Counted from the stretch's first letter, positions 17,237 to 27,289 are shown. The stretch is 64,000 bases of DNA from JAAUUE01 sp943370025 (GCA_943370025.1 CALRPI020000022.1:1-64000); one strand, 5' to 3'. Notes: generated by a model from the letters alone, not told the origin. Made by a program: numbers and translations.

Positions 17237-17923
17237 ATGTCAGGGAAAATATTATTGGTGGATGATGAGCCGGGATTGCGGCAGGCAGTACAGGAATACC
17301 TACAGGAGAGTGGCTTTGGGGTGACAGTGGCGGGGAATGCCACTGATGCTTGGGGGCTATTGCAGCAGGAAACTCCAGATTTGATCATCTCTGATATCAT
17401 GATGCCCCAAGTAGATGGCTATGAGTTTCTCAAGCAACTCCGGGGAGATAGCCGGTTTAGTAGTCTGCCCGTGGTGTTTCTGACGGCGCGGGGGATGACT
17501 AGCGATCGCATCTTGGGCTACCAAGCTGGGTGTGATGCTTACCTTGCCAAGCCCTTTGACCCCGATGAACTGGTGGCACTGGTGGAAAATTTGCTCGATC
17601 GACGGATTGCCGTCACCGCCACCAAAGATAGCAATGAACAACTAGAAGATATTGCCAAACAAATTGCCGAAATTCGTAGCCTCCTCAACCAAAAGGGCGG
17701 CATTGTCACCACCCCCAGCCCGATCCGCATCGACCTCACCCCTAGGGAGCAGAGTGTTCTAGATTTAGTAACTCAAGGTCTGATGAATAAGGAAATTGCC
17801 CGCCAGCTAGAAACCAGTGTCCGCAATGTAGAAAAATACGTCTCCCGCTTATTTGGCAAAACTGGCACCAATAGCCGCACCGAGTTAGTCCGCTACGCCC
17901 TAGAGCATGGTTTAACTAATTAA
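17237..17923 (+). CDS. LuxR/NarL-type response regulator
   Basis: Two-component transcription regulator, 228 residues from the ATG at 17237, which has AAGGAG 10 bases upstream; an upstream in-frame ATG at 17171 is not supported. The receiver domain (about 1-122) has LLVDDEP acidic residues, phospho-acceptor Asp in DLIISDIMMPQVDGYE, T in FLTARG and K in LAKPFDPDEL. A linker follows, then a LuxR helix-turn-helix (about 163-228, LTPREQSVLDLVTQGLMNKE). It resembles the cyanobacterial and plastid Ycf29 group, but that is recall only. No partner histidine kinase is nearby. Targets unknown. Confidence 0.9.
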   Translation: MSGKILLVDDEPGLRQAVQEYLQESGFGVTVAGNATDAWGLLQQETPDLIISDIMMPQVDGYEFLKQLRGDSRFSSLPVVFLTARGMTSDRILGYQAGCDAYLAKPFDPDELVALVENLLDRRIAVTATKDSNEQLEDIAKQIAEIRSLLNQKGGIVTTPSPIRIDLTPREQSVLDLVTQGLMNKEIARQLETSVRNVEKYVSRLFGKTGTNSRTELVRYALEHGLTN

Positions 17924-17968
17924 CGTTAGTTCGGTTTAAGCAAAAGCCTTGACCCTAAGCCTAGAGAC

Positions 17969-17994
17969 GTTCCCTGAGCGGAGTCGAAGGGAAC
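17969..17994. terminator. Hairpin after the response regulator gene
   Basis: GTTCCCT and AGGGAAC enclose the loop GAGCGGAGTCGA, 46 bases after the stop. The loop is the same short motif found in several hairpins of this window (15243-15262, 32851-32867, 55645-55692). There is no T-tract, so termination is only possible. Confidence 0.45.
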
Positions 17995-18205
17995 ATTTCC
18001 GCTACAAATGAAGATAAGCCATCGAAGATTTGTAGTGGGTTTTGGCTACTTCGGCTTCGCTCAGTATAAATTCGACTCCGCTCAGCCAGCAATACCAGCA
18101 ATAATAGTTATAGTTTTCATAAAATGGTATTAGGAGGATTTCTTATCCCGAACTCACGTTAACTAACACGTCAGTTCAGCGACCTTACCCTTCTCCTAAT
18201 TCGCA

Positions 18206-21200
18206 TTACCAAGGGTTGCCGATCATGGTGAAGGCGCTCCAGTAATAAGGATGGGTTAAGCGTCGATCGCCCAGCTTTCTCAACTCGTCATTCAGGGCAA
18301 AGTTGCCCTTGGGGGTGACTAAGCTGCCGCCTTCTAGGCGCACTTCTCCCCGGAGCATTGCCAGTTGTGCCTGCCGTAGTGCTTCAGATTTGGTTGTGGT
18401 GGTTTGTAGTTGTTGATAAAACTCTGCCATCAAGCCCATAGTGCCTTCATCGCTGACTTGCCAGAGACTAGCTAGGGCAGACCGGACTCCAGAGGTGACG
18501 GCTAATCCGGCAAAACCTAGCTCGGCATCTGTATTACCTAGGGCGGTTTCGCAGGCGCTGAGGACTAAGAGGTCTACGGGAGGAGTGCCAAAACCTGTGG
18601 AGCGGATTTGCTCTAGGGTGAGTCTTTCGGTTCCCCAGAGTTGGATGTAGGAGTTGACCTTATCTCCGTAGAAGGAACCGTGGGTGGCGAGATGGACTAT
18701 TCTCTGGTTTGGACTGCGGTTCTGGCGGAGATTACTCAGGGTGAAGTTTTCGTTGAGGAAAATATTTCCGCCCCGGATTTGGTTGATGGCTTTGAGTTCT
18801 ACGGGAACTCCGGGTAGAGGTGGAAGATTGTCAACCACAAAGCGATCGGCTCCCATTGCCATTACTTGTGAATCTTTGAGGGAACTATAGGTGGTATCGG
18901 TCAGGGTCAATGAGGGCATCAAAGCAACGCTGTAGTCTTCGATGATGAATCGATTATCTTTGCTCTGCATGGCGGCGATCGGCATTGACCTTAATCCTCT
19001 ATCCATAAGAAAGACTAGGTTATCAATTTTTAGTCTTTTCAGGTCTTCTTCAAGAGGAGCAACAATCAGGTCATACATCCGCCTAGAGCCACGGCCATAC
19101 ACGCTCCTCCGGGCAACGCCTCTGGTAAGTTCCCCAGCACTTTCGAGAACTTCGGGGCGGGTTAATGCGTTATACCGAACTCTTACTAGGTCGCCAGTGG
19201 GGGGGACAAGGACAATTTCTAGGGTATCGGTATTGCTGGGATTGCGGAAGAGTTGACTCCGGGCGGAACTGACGGAGCGGTTATTGGCAGCAGTGTCGTT
19301 GGCGGGGGAGAAGAAGACGTAGATGAGGGCTGGTTTGACGTTGGTTTGTCTGGTGATCCGGTTGAGGATGTCTTGTGCCTGATTGACATCGAGGGTGGCG
19401 ACTTCATCGGCAAGTCCAGTGAAGGCTTGAAATTCTTCTTTGAAGGGGTCGTCTAGGAGGCGGATTCTGTCATTGAGGTTGATGACGGGGATTCTGTCGA
19501 TGATGGGGATATTTGAGTTGGCAGTGGCTAGGGAAATGGGGGATTGTACGCCGGGGGAGGTGGCATCAAGGATTGGTCGATCGAGCACTAGAGCCACGGG
19601 AGCGGGTGGTGGCAATGGGAGTAATGATAGTTGTTGGGGAGTTGGGATTATTACGGTCGGGACTACAGGAGGGGCTACAACTACTGTTGGTGGTGGAGGG
19701 GTTGGGGGAGTAGAAATAAATGAGGAAAGTGGTGTGGTTTCAGGGATGAGGATTGGGGGTGGTGTCCCAACAACTATAGGGTCTGGGGTTTGGGGTGGAG
19801 TTGGGTTAATTAGTAGAGAAACCAGTCCGGAAGACAAGGAAGAGGATGGGGCTGTGGAGGAGATAGAGGGAGTCGGGAGCGGAGTAGGAGAGATAGAGGG
19901 AGTCGGGAGCGGAGTAGGAGTGGGGACTGTGGTTCTGATGGTGATGTTTGTGCCGTAGGGGTTGATGGCGGGGGGGACGGGAACAATGAGGTTATTGATG
20001 GTGTTAGTTCCAGTACCAGAGGTAATAGCTGCCCTTGTGCCATTATTGGTGGCGTTGCCAACTAGAAAAGGAACATTAGTGCTACCACCATGAGTGATAT
20101 CAATTGAGCCACCCCCTAAACCCCCTTGAGTAGAGATACTAGGTCTACTACCATCTCTTGATACTAAGAAGCTAGTATATATTCCTGGAGCAAGAAGAAA
20201 TAAGTTACCTGCATTGATAGTTATATTACCTCCATAGCCACCACTACCTACGCTTTCACTATAAATGCGATCAGTAGATAAATTACCCTGAGATGAGATG
20301 TTGATAGACCCACCATTTCCATTAGAGAAAGAATTAGAAGTAGTGTCACTAGTAATAGATAAATTACCCTGAGATGAGATATTGATAGACCCACCATTTC
20401 CATTAGAGAAAGAATTAGAACTAATGGCACTAGTAATAGATAAATTACCCTGAGATGAGATGTTGATAGACCCACCATTTCTATCACCGTCAGAAATAAT
20501 GGAATTAGTAGATAAATTACCTTGAGATGAGATGTTGAGAGACCCGCCAATTCCAGAAAGAGTCGAAGAAGAATTAATGTAACCAGTAGATAAATTACCC
20601 TGAGATGAGATGTTGAGAGACCCACCATTTCCAGCAGAGAAAGACCTAGTGTCGTTAATATAAGAATAAGTCCTAATGTCACCAGTAGATAAATTACCCT
20701 GAGATGAGATGTTGAGAGACCCACCATCTCTTGAGTTACCCCTATTAGCATGAGAATAAGAAATAATATCATTAGTATTGATACTCTGCGCGGTTATAGT
20801 AATGACTCCTCCACTTCCAGAATCACCAGTTGCAGTAATGCTATTATTTTCGACCGCAGAACTACTGTTAATCTCTCCAGTAGCTCTAAAAATTCCATTA
20901 TTTGTAGGAGGATTTTGATTAATCATAATATTGCCCCCATTTCCTGCATTTCCATTTCCTGCGGAGAGAGAACGACTATCAAGGGCAAAGACAAGCCTTG
21001 GGTCAATCTGATTAATAGTTGCTCCAAGAAGAGTTATATTATTATTTATCGCATCAATATCAATATCAATATCAATATTGCCCCCATTCCCCGCAGTTCC
21101 AGATCTAGACCCTGATGTGGTATTAATGCCCCTTACCGTTATGCCGCCATTAGTTGCCCTAACTACAATATTTCCCCCATTCCCAGAAGTACCTAAATCA

Positions 21201-23134
21201 ACACGGGAATAGGCAGCAACAGCTCCTGTCAATGGATTTGAAGGTGTTCCCATATTTACACTCTGAGCAGCGATCGTTATATCGCCTGCATTGCTAGAAT
21301 TACCAGAAATGTAAGGAGGAGGGTTAAGAGGAACACCATTTATATCAGCAGGCACGTTATTTACTACTGATCGACTGTCAACGTTACCAGAAATATTGAT
21401 ATTACCAAGGGGAGCAAGGATATTGATTATTCCCCCAGCCCCTGCATTCCCACTACCGACACCAGACCCACTACTAATAGACCCAGCACTGATATCACCC
21501 ACAGATGCAGTTAAGTTGATACTGCCCCCATTCTGAGCTGATATAGTAGAAGCATCTATATCACCCGCCGTAATACTGGCAGCACTGATAGCAATATTTC
21601 TCCCTGGCGCAACAATTCTATCCCCCGCATTCATCAAGAAATTCCCCACCCCATTCCCATCCTGATCCGCTCGAAAAGTTATGGAACCCCCCGGCGCACC
21701 AACAAAAGTTAAGGCATTGCCTGTTAAAGTCCCAAGGGTAATATTATTACTCGCCTCCAAAACCACATTTGCCGCAGCCGGCAGAGCTTGCAGCGTTGCC
21801 TGAGAAATCGTGATATCTCCCGCACTGCAACCCACCGCCACCGTTGGCAAAGTGCAACCCCCTAAAGCATCTGCCCCATTATTAATAAAAATATTCACCG
21901 GGTCTAACAACAAAGTCCCGAAACTTCCCTGTGGCGCTGATAAATCTGCATTCCCAGCAAAGGTTAAAACCTGCGCCCCCGACACCTCGGCAAATCCGCC
22001 ATTTCCAGAACTAGCTCCACCCCTAGCTGAGATATTGCCATAAAATCTGGTAGTATCATCAGCCCAAACTATTACTCTGCCACCGTTACCAGTATTCAGC
22101 GCATCCGCATTCAAGAAAGAACCAGCATCCACATAGGTAATCCGAGAATTAAACGGATTAACTCCCCCGCCCCGATATTCCCCACCAACTCGAATCGTTC
22201 CCCCGCCATTGCTACCACTAGCATTTAGATTGGCATTCACTAGGGCAACCCTGTCACCCAAAACATTAATTACCCCTCCCTGAGAACCCGTACTGAGATT
22301 TCCAGCAGTAATATTTATCCCTTGACCAGTGGGAATATTAACCCCTGCAACTTCCACAGTTGACCCATTGCTACTAATTCCCGGTAAATCTGACCCCGTA
22401 AGTAACCGAGGCAAATCCAGAGGCGTGATCACAGAATCTACAGGAAGAACAATTTCTAAACTTAATAAATGCCCCGGCTGGGAAATCCTCACCCGATTCG
22501 TTCCCGGTACAGCCGCTAAAGTAATATTCCCAGCATTGATATTCCCAGTATTAACAATATTCCCCCCAATCAAACTAATCCCCTGTCCCGGAGTCACCGA
22601 TAAATTCCCAGCATTGACAATACTTCCAGCTTGGTTAGTAGTGAAGAGAAAACTATCAGGATACCCAACCAAAGCCGAGAAGTTATTATCCCCAAAAGCA
22701 TTAAATAAATTATTCCCAAACCCAATTTGATTCGCTGTCGTTGCCGTAAAACTAGCAGGAATATTTAAACTTGCTCCCTGTCCAAAAACTATCCCGGCAG
22801 GATTCATCAAGAACAGGTTAGAATTTCCCCCCGTAACTTGCAATAAACCATTAATAAAAGAAGGATTTCCCCCATTGACCCTAGCCAGAATATTTTTAAT
22901 CTGAGGATTGCTCAAAAAGTTGGCAACTTGGGCAGAATTGACATTGAAATCCCGAAAACTATGGAAAAGATTTCCCCCCGCCTGAGTTCCCCCAATGATA
23001 TTAATCTGGTTTCCTTGGGGATTAACCACAGTTCCCGCACCGTTGGGGACGATCTGGGCTAGAGTTGGCGGCACAAAACCTAGGGCAAGAACTAAGCCTA
23101 GGGAGGCTTTAGCAAGACAGGGGTAGATAGACAT
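18206..23134 (-). CDS. Secreted TPS-domain protein fused to a CHAT protease
   Basis: A 1642-residue protein. Residues 1-27 are a Sec signal peptide ending TLAQ, behind a good ribosome binding site (AAGGAGT). The filamentous haemagglutinin/TPS domain (about 28-160, with GGNLFHSFRDFNV and NLFLMNPAGIVFG) targets two-partner secretion through an outer-membrane TpsB pore, not present here. A long glycine/asparagine-rich beta-helix follows, including about eight copies of a GGSLNISSQGNLST unit (about 790-960). Next are a proline-rich linker and a C-terminal CHAT caspase-like protease with catalytic His1485 (HLATHG) and Cys1528 (LSACETALG). The downstream gene on the same strand, a CHASE2 cyclase, is also typical of this family's neighbourhoods. 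The target of the protease is unknown. Confidence 0.9.
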   Translation of the reverse strand: MSIYPCLAKASLGLVLALGFVPPTLAQIVPNGAGTVVNPQGNQINIIGGTQAGGNLFHSFRDFNVNSAQVANFLSNPQIKNILARVNGGNPSFINGLLQVTGGNSNLFLMNPAGIVFGQGASLNIPASFTATTANQIGFGNNLFNAFGDNNFSALVGYPDSFLFTTNQAGSIVNAGNLSVTPGQGISLIGGNIVNTGNINAGNITLAAVPGTNRVRISQPGHLLSLEIVLPVDSVITPLDLPRLLTGSDLPGISSNGSTVEVAGVNIPTGQGINITAGNLSTGSQGGVINVLGDRVALVNANLNASGSNGGGTIRVGGEYRGGGVNPFNSRITYVDAGSFLNADALNTGNGGRVIVWADDTTRFYGNISARGGASSGNGGFAEVSGAQVLTFAGNADLSAPQGSFGTLLLDPVNIFINNGADALGGCTLPTVAVGCSAGDITISQATLQALPAAANVVLEASNNITLGTLTGNALTFVGAPGGSITFRADQDGNGVGNFLMNAGDRIVAPGRNIAISAASITAGDIDASTISAQNGGSINLTASVGDISAGSISSGSGVGSGNAGAGGIINILAPLGNINISGNVDSRSVVNNVPADINGVPLNPPPYISGNSSNAGDITIAAQSVNMGTPSNPLTGAVAAYSRVDLGTSGNGGNIVVRATNGGITVRGINTTSGSRSGTAGNGGNIDIDIDIDAINNNITLLGATINQIDPRLVFALDSRSLSAGNGNAGNGGNIMINQNPPTNNGIFRATGEINSSSAVENNSITATGDSGSGGVITITAQSINTNDIISYSHANRGNSRDGGSLNISSQGNLSTGDIRTYSYINDTRSFSAGNGGSLNISSQGNLSTGYINSSSTLSGIGGSLNISSQGNLSTNSIISDGDRNGGSINISSQGNLSITSAISSNSFSNGNGGSINISSQGNLSITSDTTSNSFSNGNGGSINISSQGNLSTDRIYSESVGSGGYGGNITINAGNLFLLAPGIYTSFLVSRDGSRPSISTQGGLGGGSIDITHGGSTNVPFLVGNATNNGTRAAITSGTGTNTINNLIVPVPPAINPYGTNITIRTTVPTPTPLPTPSISPTPLPTPSISSTAPSSSLSSGLVSLLINPTPPQTPDPIVVGTPPPILIPETTPLSSFISTPPTPPPPTVVVAPPVVPTVIIPTPQQLSLLPLPPPAPVALVLDRPILDATSPGVQSPISLATANSNIPIIDRIPVINLNDRIRLLDDPFKEEFQAFTGLADEVATLDVNQAQDILNRITRQTNVKPALIYVFFSPANDTAANNRSVSSARSQLFRNPSNTDTLEIVLVPPTGDLVRVRYNALTRPEVLESAGELTRGVARRSVYGRGSRRMYDLIVAPLEEDLKRLKIDNLVFLMDRGLRSMPIAAMQSKDNRFIIEDYSVALMPSLTLTDTTYSSLKDSQVMAMGADRFVVDNLPPLPGVPVELKAINQIRGGNIFLNENFTLSNLRQNRSPNQRIVHLATHGSFYGDKVNSYIQLWGTERLTLEQIRSTGFGTPPVDLLVLSACETALGNTDAELGFAGLAVTSGVRSALASLWQVSDEGTMGLMAEFYQQLQTTTTKSEALRQAQLAMLRGEVRLEGGSLVTPKGNFALNDELRKLGDRRLTHPYYWSAFTMIGNPW
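20268..20735 (-). repeat. Tandem GGSLNISSQGNLST-coding repeats
   Basis: About eight imperfect direct repeats of a 45-90 base unit containing the complement of GATAAATTACCCTGAGATGA and GAGACCCACCATTTCC, inside the beta-helix region of the TPS-CHAT gene. The units differ in length between the conserved blocks (short serine/asparagine inserts). They look like rungs of a right-handed beta-helix amplified by duplication. Confidence 0.85.
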
Positions 23135-23554
23135 AGGACGAATAGACTCCTTGTAGAAATAAGCAGGACCTACGCACTTAAATTGATGAATAGCTTACAC
23201 CCCGGATGATCCCCCCTAGCCCCCCTTAAAAAGGGGGGAACCGTTTCAAAGTCCCCCTTTTTATAGGCTTTGCCTTCCCGTAAGGGTAGGGAGATTTAGG
23301 GGGATCAAGACTTTTCAGACATCCTCTTACAACAAACTACTTTAAGATCGGCTTGAGGAGCAATACGTCATTTGCCGTAGTCTTTTGTTAAGCGATCTTT
23401 ACAACCATCAATTACTTAAATCTGCCCGATCGCTACCCTCCATCTCCCTCAGCAAAGACTCAATAGTACTAATAATCTTGATCGCAATTCCTGATAATGA
23501 TCTGAAAACTCTGGGTCTAAATTTCGGGAGGCAAAGATGGCTTCAGCTCTCCAG
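23135..23554. other. Spacer between TPS-CHAT gene and CHASE2 cyclase gene
   Basis: Both flanking genes are on the minus strand. The region holds a palindromic element at 23208-23306. Between 23310 and 23554 an open minus-strand stretch (about 23450-23565) reads WRAEAIFASRNLDPEFSDHY and on to a stop. It has no start codon of its own, overlaps the cyclase end in another frame, and could be a gene fragment. I cannot assign it. Confidence 0.4.
23208..23306. mobile_element. GATCCCCCCTA palindromic element
   Basis: Begins GATCCCCCCTAGCCCCCCTT and ends GATTTAGGGGGATC, forming inverted termini. Inside, CCCCCCTTAAAAAGGGGGG is itself a hairpin. This is a very common repeat type in filamentous cyanobacterial genomes. 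A small inner insertion around 23270-23290 (CCTTCCCGTAAGGGTAGG) departs from the usual form. Confidence 0.7.
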
Positions 23555-25519
23555 TTATGGAATAGATTCGGGAACCTTGTTGCCCTTGACGAGGAAAATC
23601 TCTACCTCTTTATGCTGCCCCTTGAGGTTGTCGGATCCCCAAGATTCAACCTCAAACCGATCTTCTAGGTAAATCAAGGTATCATAGCCGATTAAAATGC
23701 GGCAGTTGCTGGGTTGGATTTCTTTTTTGTAGCTTTCTAGCCGTGAAGCAGTGTTGACACTATCCCCAATCACGCCGTATTCCATCCGGTCTTTCCCCCC
23801 CAAGGAGCCAACGACAATATTGCCAGTAAAAATCCCAATCCGCATTTGAATTGTGGGCAGGTTCCGTTTGCGCCAACTATAGTTCAGCTCCTCCAGTCGA
23901 TCGCCAATGGCCAAGGCTGCGTATACCGCTCGCTGGGTATCTAAAGTCACCTCAGCATTTTGGACTCGGGACATCGGCACGCCAAAAACCGCCATTACTC
24001 CATCCCCGGTAAATTTATTAATGATCCCTTCCCGGAGCATTATTTCCGTCGTAATTTCCTCCAAAATTTCATTGAGCCATACTAAAAGCGACTCTGGGGG
24101 CATGGTTTCCGAAATTGTACTAAAGCCCTTAATATCCAGAAATAGCATGGTGGCTGTGAGCTTAATCCCCGGTAGTTTGCCAGATTTCAACAGGCGATCG
24201 CGTCCCTGCCAGAGGGCTTCGGCAATTTCTGGGGAAGTATTTTGCCCCAAGAGCTTCATGACGATCGTATTCTTTTGCCGGGCTTCGTAGGCTTGGTAGG
24301 TGACCACAATGGTCATGGTCAGGATAAATCCCACCGCAGGCGTAGCCAGGGGGATTAGAACAGAGGTGTTAAAAAAATAAACCCCGGTGGCGAGGATGAT
24401 TGCCCCACATCCTAAGGCTCCCAGCAGCAGAGAAGAAGGATGCCGCATTAGCCAAGGCAGCAACGCTCCCAAGAGAATCCAGCCACCGATCCAAGTCCAT
24501 TCCCAAGAATTTTGCCAAAACCTAAATAGGGGACGATCGCCCTTGGCTGCGTCTAAAAATTGACTGACCATCTGGGCATGAACTCTCACCCCCGGCATCT
24601 TAAAATCATCCTTGAGGACAGGACTGAAGGGGGTAAAGAAATCATCCTTGAGACTGCTGGCCGTGGAGCCGATCAGGACAATCTTATCCTTGACTATTTT
24701 CGGATCAACCTTGCCCGTCAAAAAAGCCGTCAGACTAATTTCCTTAGCCACATTCCCTGCATTCCGATAGTTAAGAATAATTTGCATCCCCCCAGAATCG
24801 AAGTTTTTGTAGATCCCCGCCGAAGGTCTCAGGGGATATAGCACCGCCTTGCCCAATTGCATATAATCAGGATTCTCTTGGCTTGGTTGGGGGCTAATGC
24901 CTTCCTTTTGTAAATAGTTAATAGCTACTTGCATGGCAAAAGAGGCGACTAGTTGCCCATCGCCGGGGGATTCTGCTAACCAAAGATTCCGCCGTACTGC
25001 ATTGTCTGTAGTATCGATCGCAATATCATTAAACCCGACTTGATTGGGGTCAACTCCCGGCGGTGCTGGGGTATCCCTGACGAGATCAAGGCTGCGGACA
25101 TTGATCACATTGGGCTTCTGGAGTTGAGTCAGCAGACGAGTGCCGCCATTTTCTTCCTTGGGTTCTACCGGCAGGTTGCGATACAAATCTAGACCAATGA
25201 CTCTAGGTTGATTAGCTTGGAGTTTTTCTAGGAGACTGGCAAGGGTCTTGTCTGGGAACGGCCAACGATTTTGCTCCCGCAAGTCAGCCTCAGTAATTCC
25301 AATAATCAGGATGCGGGGATCTGAGGACAATTGGTCTCGCGATCGCACCATATAATCAAAAACTCGTAACTCCCAATGCTGAAAATGTCCCCCAGTGCGG
25401 AGACCGATGATGATACCAGAAACTGTGATAGTGGCAATCGCCACTAATTTTGCACCATCAAGGTCTGGCAACTTGCTAATAATCTTATTAACCCAGTAGG
25501 GAAGGCGTTTAAGCATCAT
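23555..25519 (-). CDS. CHASE2-domain adenylate cyclase
   Basis: Membrane-bound class III nucleotide cyclase; an ATG at 25517-25519 gives 654 residues, while a TTG at 25543 would add eight. Numbering from the TTG: one N-terminal membrane helix (about 33-48), an extracytoplasmic CHASE2 sensor (about 50-340), three membrane helices (about 350-418), then a cyclase domain (about 460-630). Metal-binding Asp470 (FLDIKGFS) and Asp514 (FTGDG), adenine-selecting Lys510, and Asn597/Arg601 (VNTASRLE) are all present, so it should make cAMP. The CHASE2 signal is unknown. It lies upstream of the TPS-CHAT gene on the same strand, so a regulatory link is plausible, but the 420-base gap argues against one transcript. 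Confidence 0.93.
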   Translation of the reverse strand: MMLKRLPYWVNKIISKLPDLDGAKLVAIATITVSGIIIGLRTGGHFQHWELRVFDYMVRSRDQLSSDPRILIIGITEADLREQNRWPFPDKTLASLLEKLQANQPRVIGLDLYRNLPVEPKEENGGTRLLTQLQKPNVINVRSLDLVRDTPAPPGVDPNQVGFNDIAIDTTDNAVRRNLWLAESPGDGQLVASFAMQVAINYLQKEGISPQPSQENPDYMQLGKAVLYPLRPSAGIYKNFDSGGMQIILNYRNAGNVAKEISLTAFLTGKVDPKIVKDKIVLIGSTASSLKDDFFTPFSPVLKDDFKMPGVRVHAQMVSQFLDAAKGDRPLFRFWQNSWEWTWIGGWILLGALLPWLMRHPSSLLLGALGCGAIILATGVYFFNTSVLIPLATPAVGFILTMTIVVTYQAYEARQKNTIVMKLLGQNTSPEIAEALWQGRDRLLKSGKLPGIKLTATMLFLDIKGFSTISETMPPESLLVWLNEILEEITTEIMLREGIINKFTGDGVMAVFGVPMSRVQNAEVTLDTQRAVYAALAIGDRLEELNYSWRKRNLPTIQMRIGIFTGNIVVGSLGGKDRMEYGVIGDSVNTASRLESYKKEIQPSNCRILIGYDTLIYLEDRFEVESWGSDNLKGQHKEVEIFLVKGNKVPESIP

Positions 25520-25543
25520 CTGGTATCTCAATGGTATAAACAA

Positions 25544-25891
25544 TAAAAGAAGCTAATTCAGATAGGATAGGACTTACGGACTGCTAACGAACTTAGTTAT
25601 TCTCTGGTATCGCCCCCTATTTTCTAGACTACAACATACTCCTAAGTTAATCCTGAACATCAGAGACAATTTATTTGCAAATTTTTGCACGTTAAAGAAT
25701 TAAGCTCAACTAATTAGGAAAAGCTCCCTAATCCTAGGGCATTGCTATAAGATTAAATATGTTGCTATTTGTAAAGAAGCTATAGCAACCTTGAATTAAG
25801 TTGAGAACGCCTTCCCCTCCGGGGAAGGCGTTCTCAACACTCTAATAATTCTAAACTTAATTAGGATTGCTATATTTATACACAAGACTCT
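25544..25891. other. Divergent spacer between CHASE2 cyclase and BT1 transporter genes
   Basis: No gene is seen. It contains a complete MITE-like element (25781-25874) and, at 25731-25750, a lone element-like end (CCTAGGGCATTGCTATA). The BT1 transporter start follows the element by only 17 bases, so the element must form most of its leader. Confidence 0.6.
25781..25874. mobile_element. MITE-like element upstream of the BT1 transporter gene
   Basis: Ends TATAGCAACCTTGAATTAAG and CTTAATTAGGATTGCTATA are inverted copies with TA at the edges. The inner hairpin is perfect: GTTGAGAACGCCTTCCCC and its complement around TCC. Closest relative in the window is 14344-14437. Confidence 0.75.
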
Positions 25892-27289
25892 ATGCTAATC
25901 CCTCCTCCTAACCTAACCCAAGTAAAAACAACTCTGACCGAGAAAATAACAGAGAAAATATTTTTGGGTAATGAGCCAACCCCAGAGCTACTGGCAATTC
26001 TCACCGTGTATTTTGTCCAAGGCATACTCGGTTTAGCTCGGTTAGCGGTCAGCTTTTTCTTGAAGGATGAATTAAACTTAAGTCCGGCTCAAGTAGCTGC
26101 TTTAATGGGGATCGCTGCCCTGCCTTGGGTGATTAAGCCAGTCTTTGGGTTTCTTTCCGATAGTTTGCCAGTACTGGGTTATCGCCGTCGATCGTACATT
26201 ATGCTTTCCGGACTGCTGGGGACGATCGCTTGGCTAGCCATGGCCACGATCGTCGATTCTGCCCCCAAGGCAACCGTAGCAATTCTCCTCAGCTCTCTCT
26301 CGGTGGCAATTAGCGATGTAATTGTAGATTCTTTGGTAGTGATGCGGATTCAGCAACAAACCCAAAAAGAAGCCGGTTCTTTGCAATCTCTTTGTTGGGG
26401 AGTTTCTGCCTTAGGGGGGCTGATTACTGCTTATATTAGTGGTTCCCTTTTGCAGCATTTTAGTACTCAAGTAGTTTTTGGGATTACCGCTTCATTCCCC
26501 CTGCTAGTTTCCTGTGTGGCGATGCTAATTCAAGAAGAAAAGGTGAGCGATCGACCCAATTTCTCTACCGTCCGCCACCAAACTCAGCAACTCTGGCAGG
26601 GCATGAAACAAAAAGCTATCTGGCTGCCTACTCTATTTCTCTTCATCTGGCAATCTACTCCTACCGCCGATTCGGCATTCTTTTTCTTCACCACCAATGA
26701 ACTAGGTTTTACCCCAGAGTTTCTAGGTAGAGTCCGCCTAGTTACCAGTCTCGCTTCCCTCGTAGGTGTAGCCATCTTTCAGCGCTATCTCCGGCATCTT
26801 TCCTTTCGCTTAATCCTGGGCTGGAGTACGGTGATTGCCGCCGCCTTGGGCATGACTACCCTGCTGTTAGTGACCCATACCAACCGTCTATTGGGGATTG
26901 ATGACCACTGGTTTAGTTTGGGCGATAGCCTAATCTTGACAGTGATCGGGCAGATTACCTTCATGCCGGTGCTGGTTCTCTCTGCCAAGATTTGTCCCTC
27001 CGGTGTGGAAGCGACATTTTTTGCCCTGCTGATGTCAATCTGGAACCTAGGCGGCTTGCTTTCCCACGAATCGGGGGCATTGCTTACCCATGCTCTGGGG
27101 GTGACGGATAGTAATTTTGATAACCTGTGGATATTGGTCGTAATCACCAACCTAACCACCCTGATTCCCTTGCCCTTTCTAGGTTGGCTTCCCCACGGCA
27201 CAGAGGAAATGGATTCAACAGAAATTCTCAGCCCAGAGCCAGAAATGGGAGCAAATCATCCCCCCAAATCACCGGTACTAGGCAGCTAA
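25892..27289 (+). CDS. Folate/biopterin transporter family (BT1) membrane protein
   Basis: A 465-residue major-facilitator-like protein with about twelve hydrophobic helices. Family features are LAILTVYFVQGILGLARLAV, LPWVIKPVFGFLSDSLPVLG and the loop YRRRSYI. Cyanobacterial members such as Synechocystis Slr0642 carry folates across membranes, and the plastid orthologue does so in the chloroplast envelope; this protein probably does the same in the plasma membrane. The ATG at 25892 lies 17 bases after a MITE-like element and has no clear ribosome binding site. It is probably monocistronic. Confidence 0.88.
   Translation: MLIPPPNLTQVKTTLTEKITEKIFLGNEPTPELLAILTVYFVQGILGLARLAVSFFLKDELNLSPAQVAALMGIAALPWVIKPVFGFLSDSLPVLGYRRRSYIMLSGLLGTIAWLAMATIVDSAPKATVAILLSSLSVAISDVIVDSLVVMRIQQQTQKEAGSLQSLCWGVSALGGLITAYISGSLLQHFSTQVVFGITASFPLLVSCVAMLIQEEKVSDRPNFSTVRHQTQQLWQGMKQKAIWLPTLFLFIWQSTPTADSAFFFFTTNELGFTPEFLGRVRLVTSLASLVGVAIFQRYLRHLSFRLILGWSTVIAAALGMTTLLLVTHTNRLLGIDDHWFSLGDSLILTVIGQITFMPVLVLSAKICPSGVEATFFALLMSIWNLGGLLSHESGALLTHALGVTDSNFDNLWILVVITNLTTLIPLPFLGWLPHGTEEMDSTEILSPEPEMGANHPPKSPVLGS

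Noticed and set aside
19440..20772. Open frames on both strands within the TPS-CHAT gene (for example 20248-20772)
   Set aside because: Low-complexity products caused by the repeated and proline-rich coding sequence of the real gene; no start signals.
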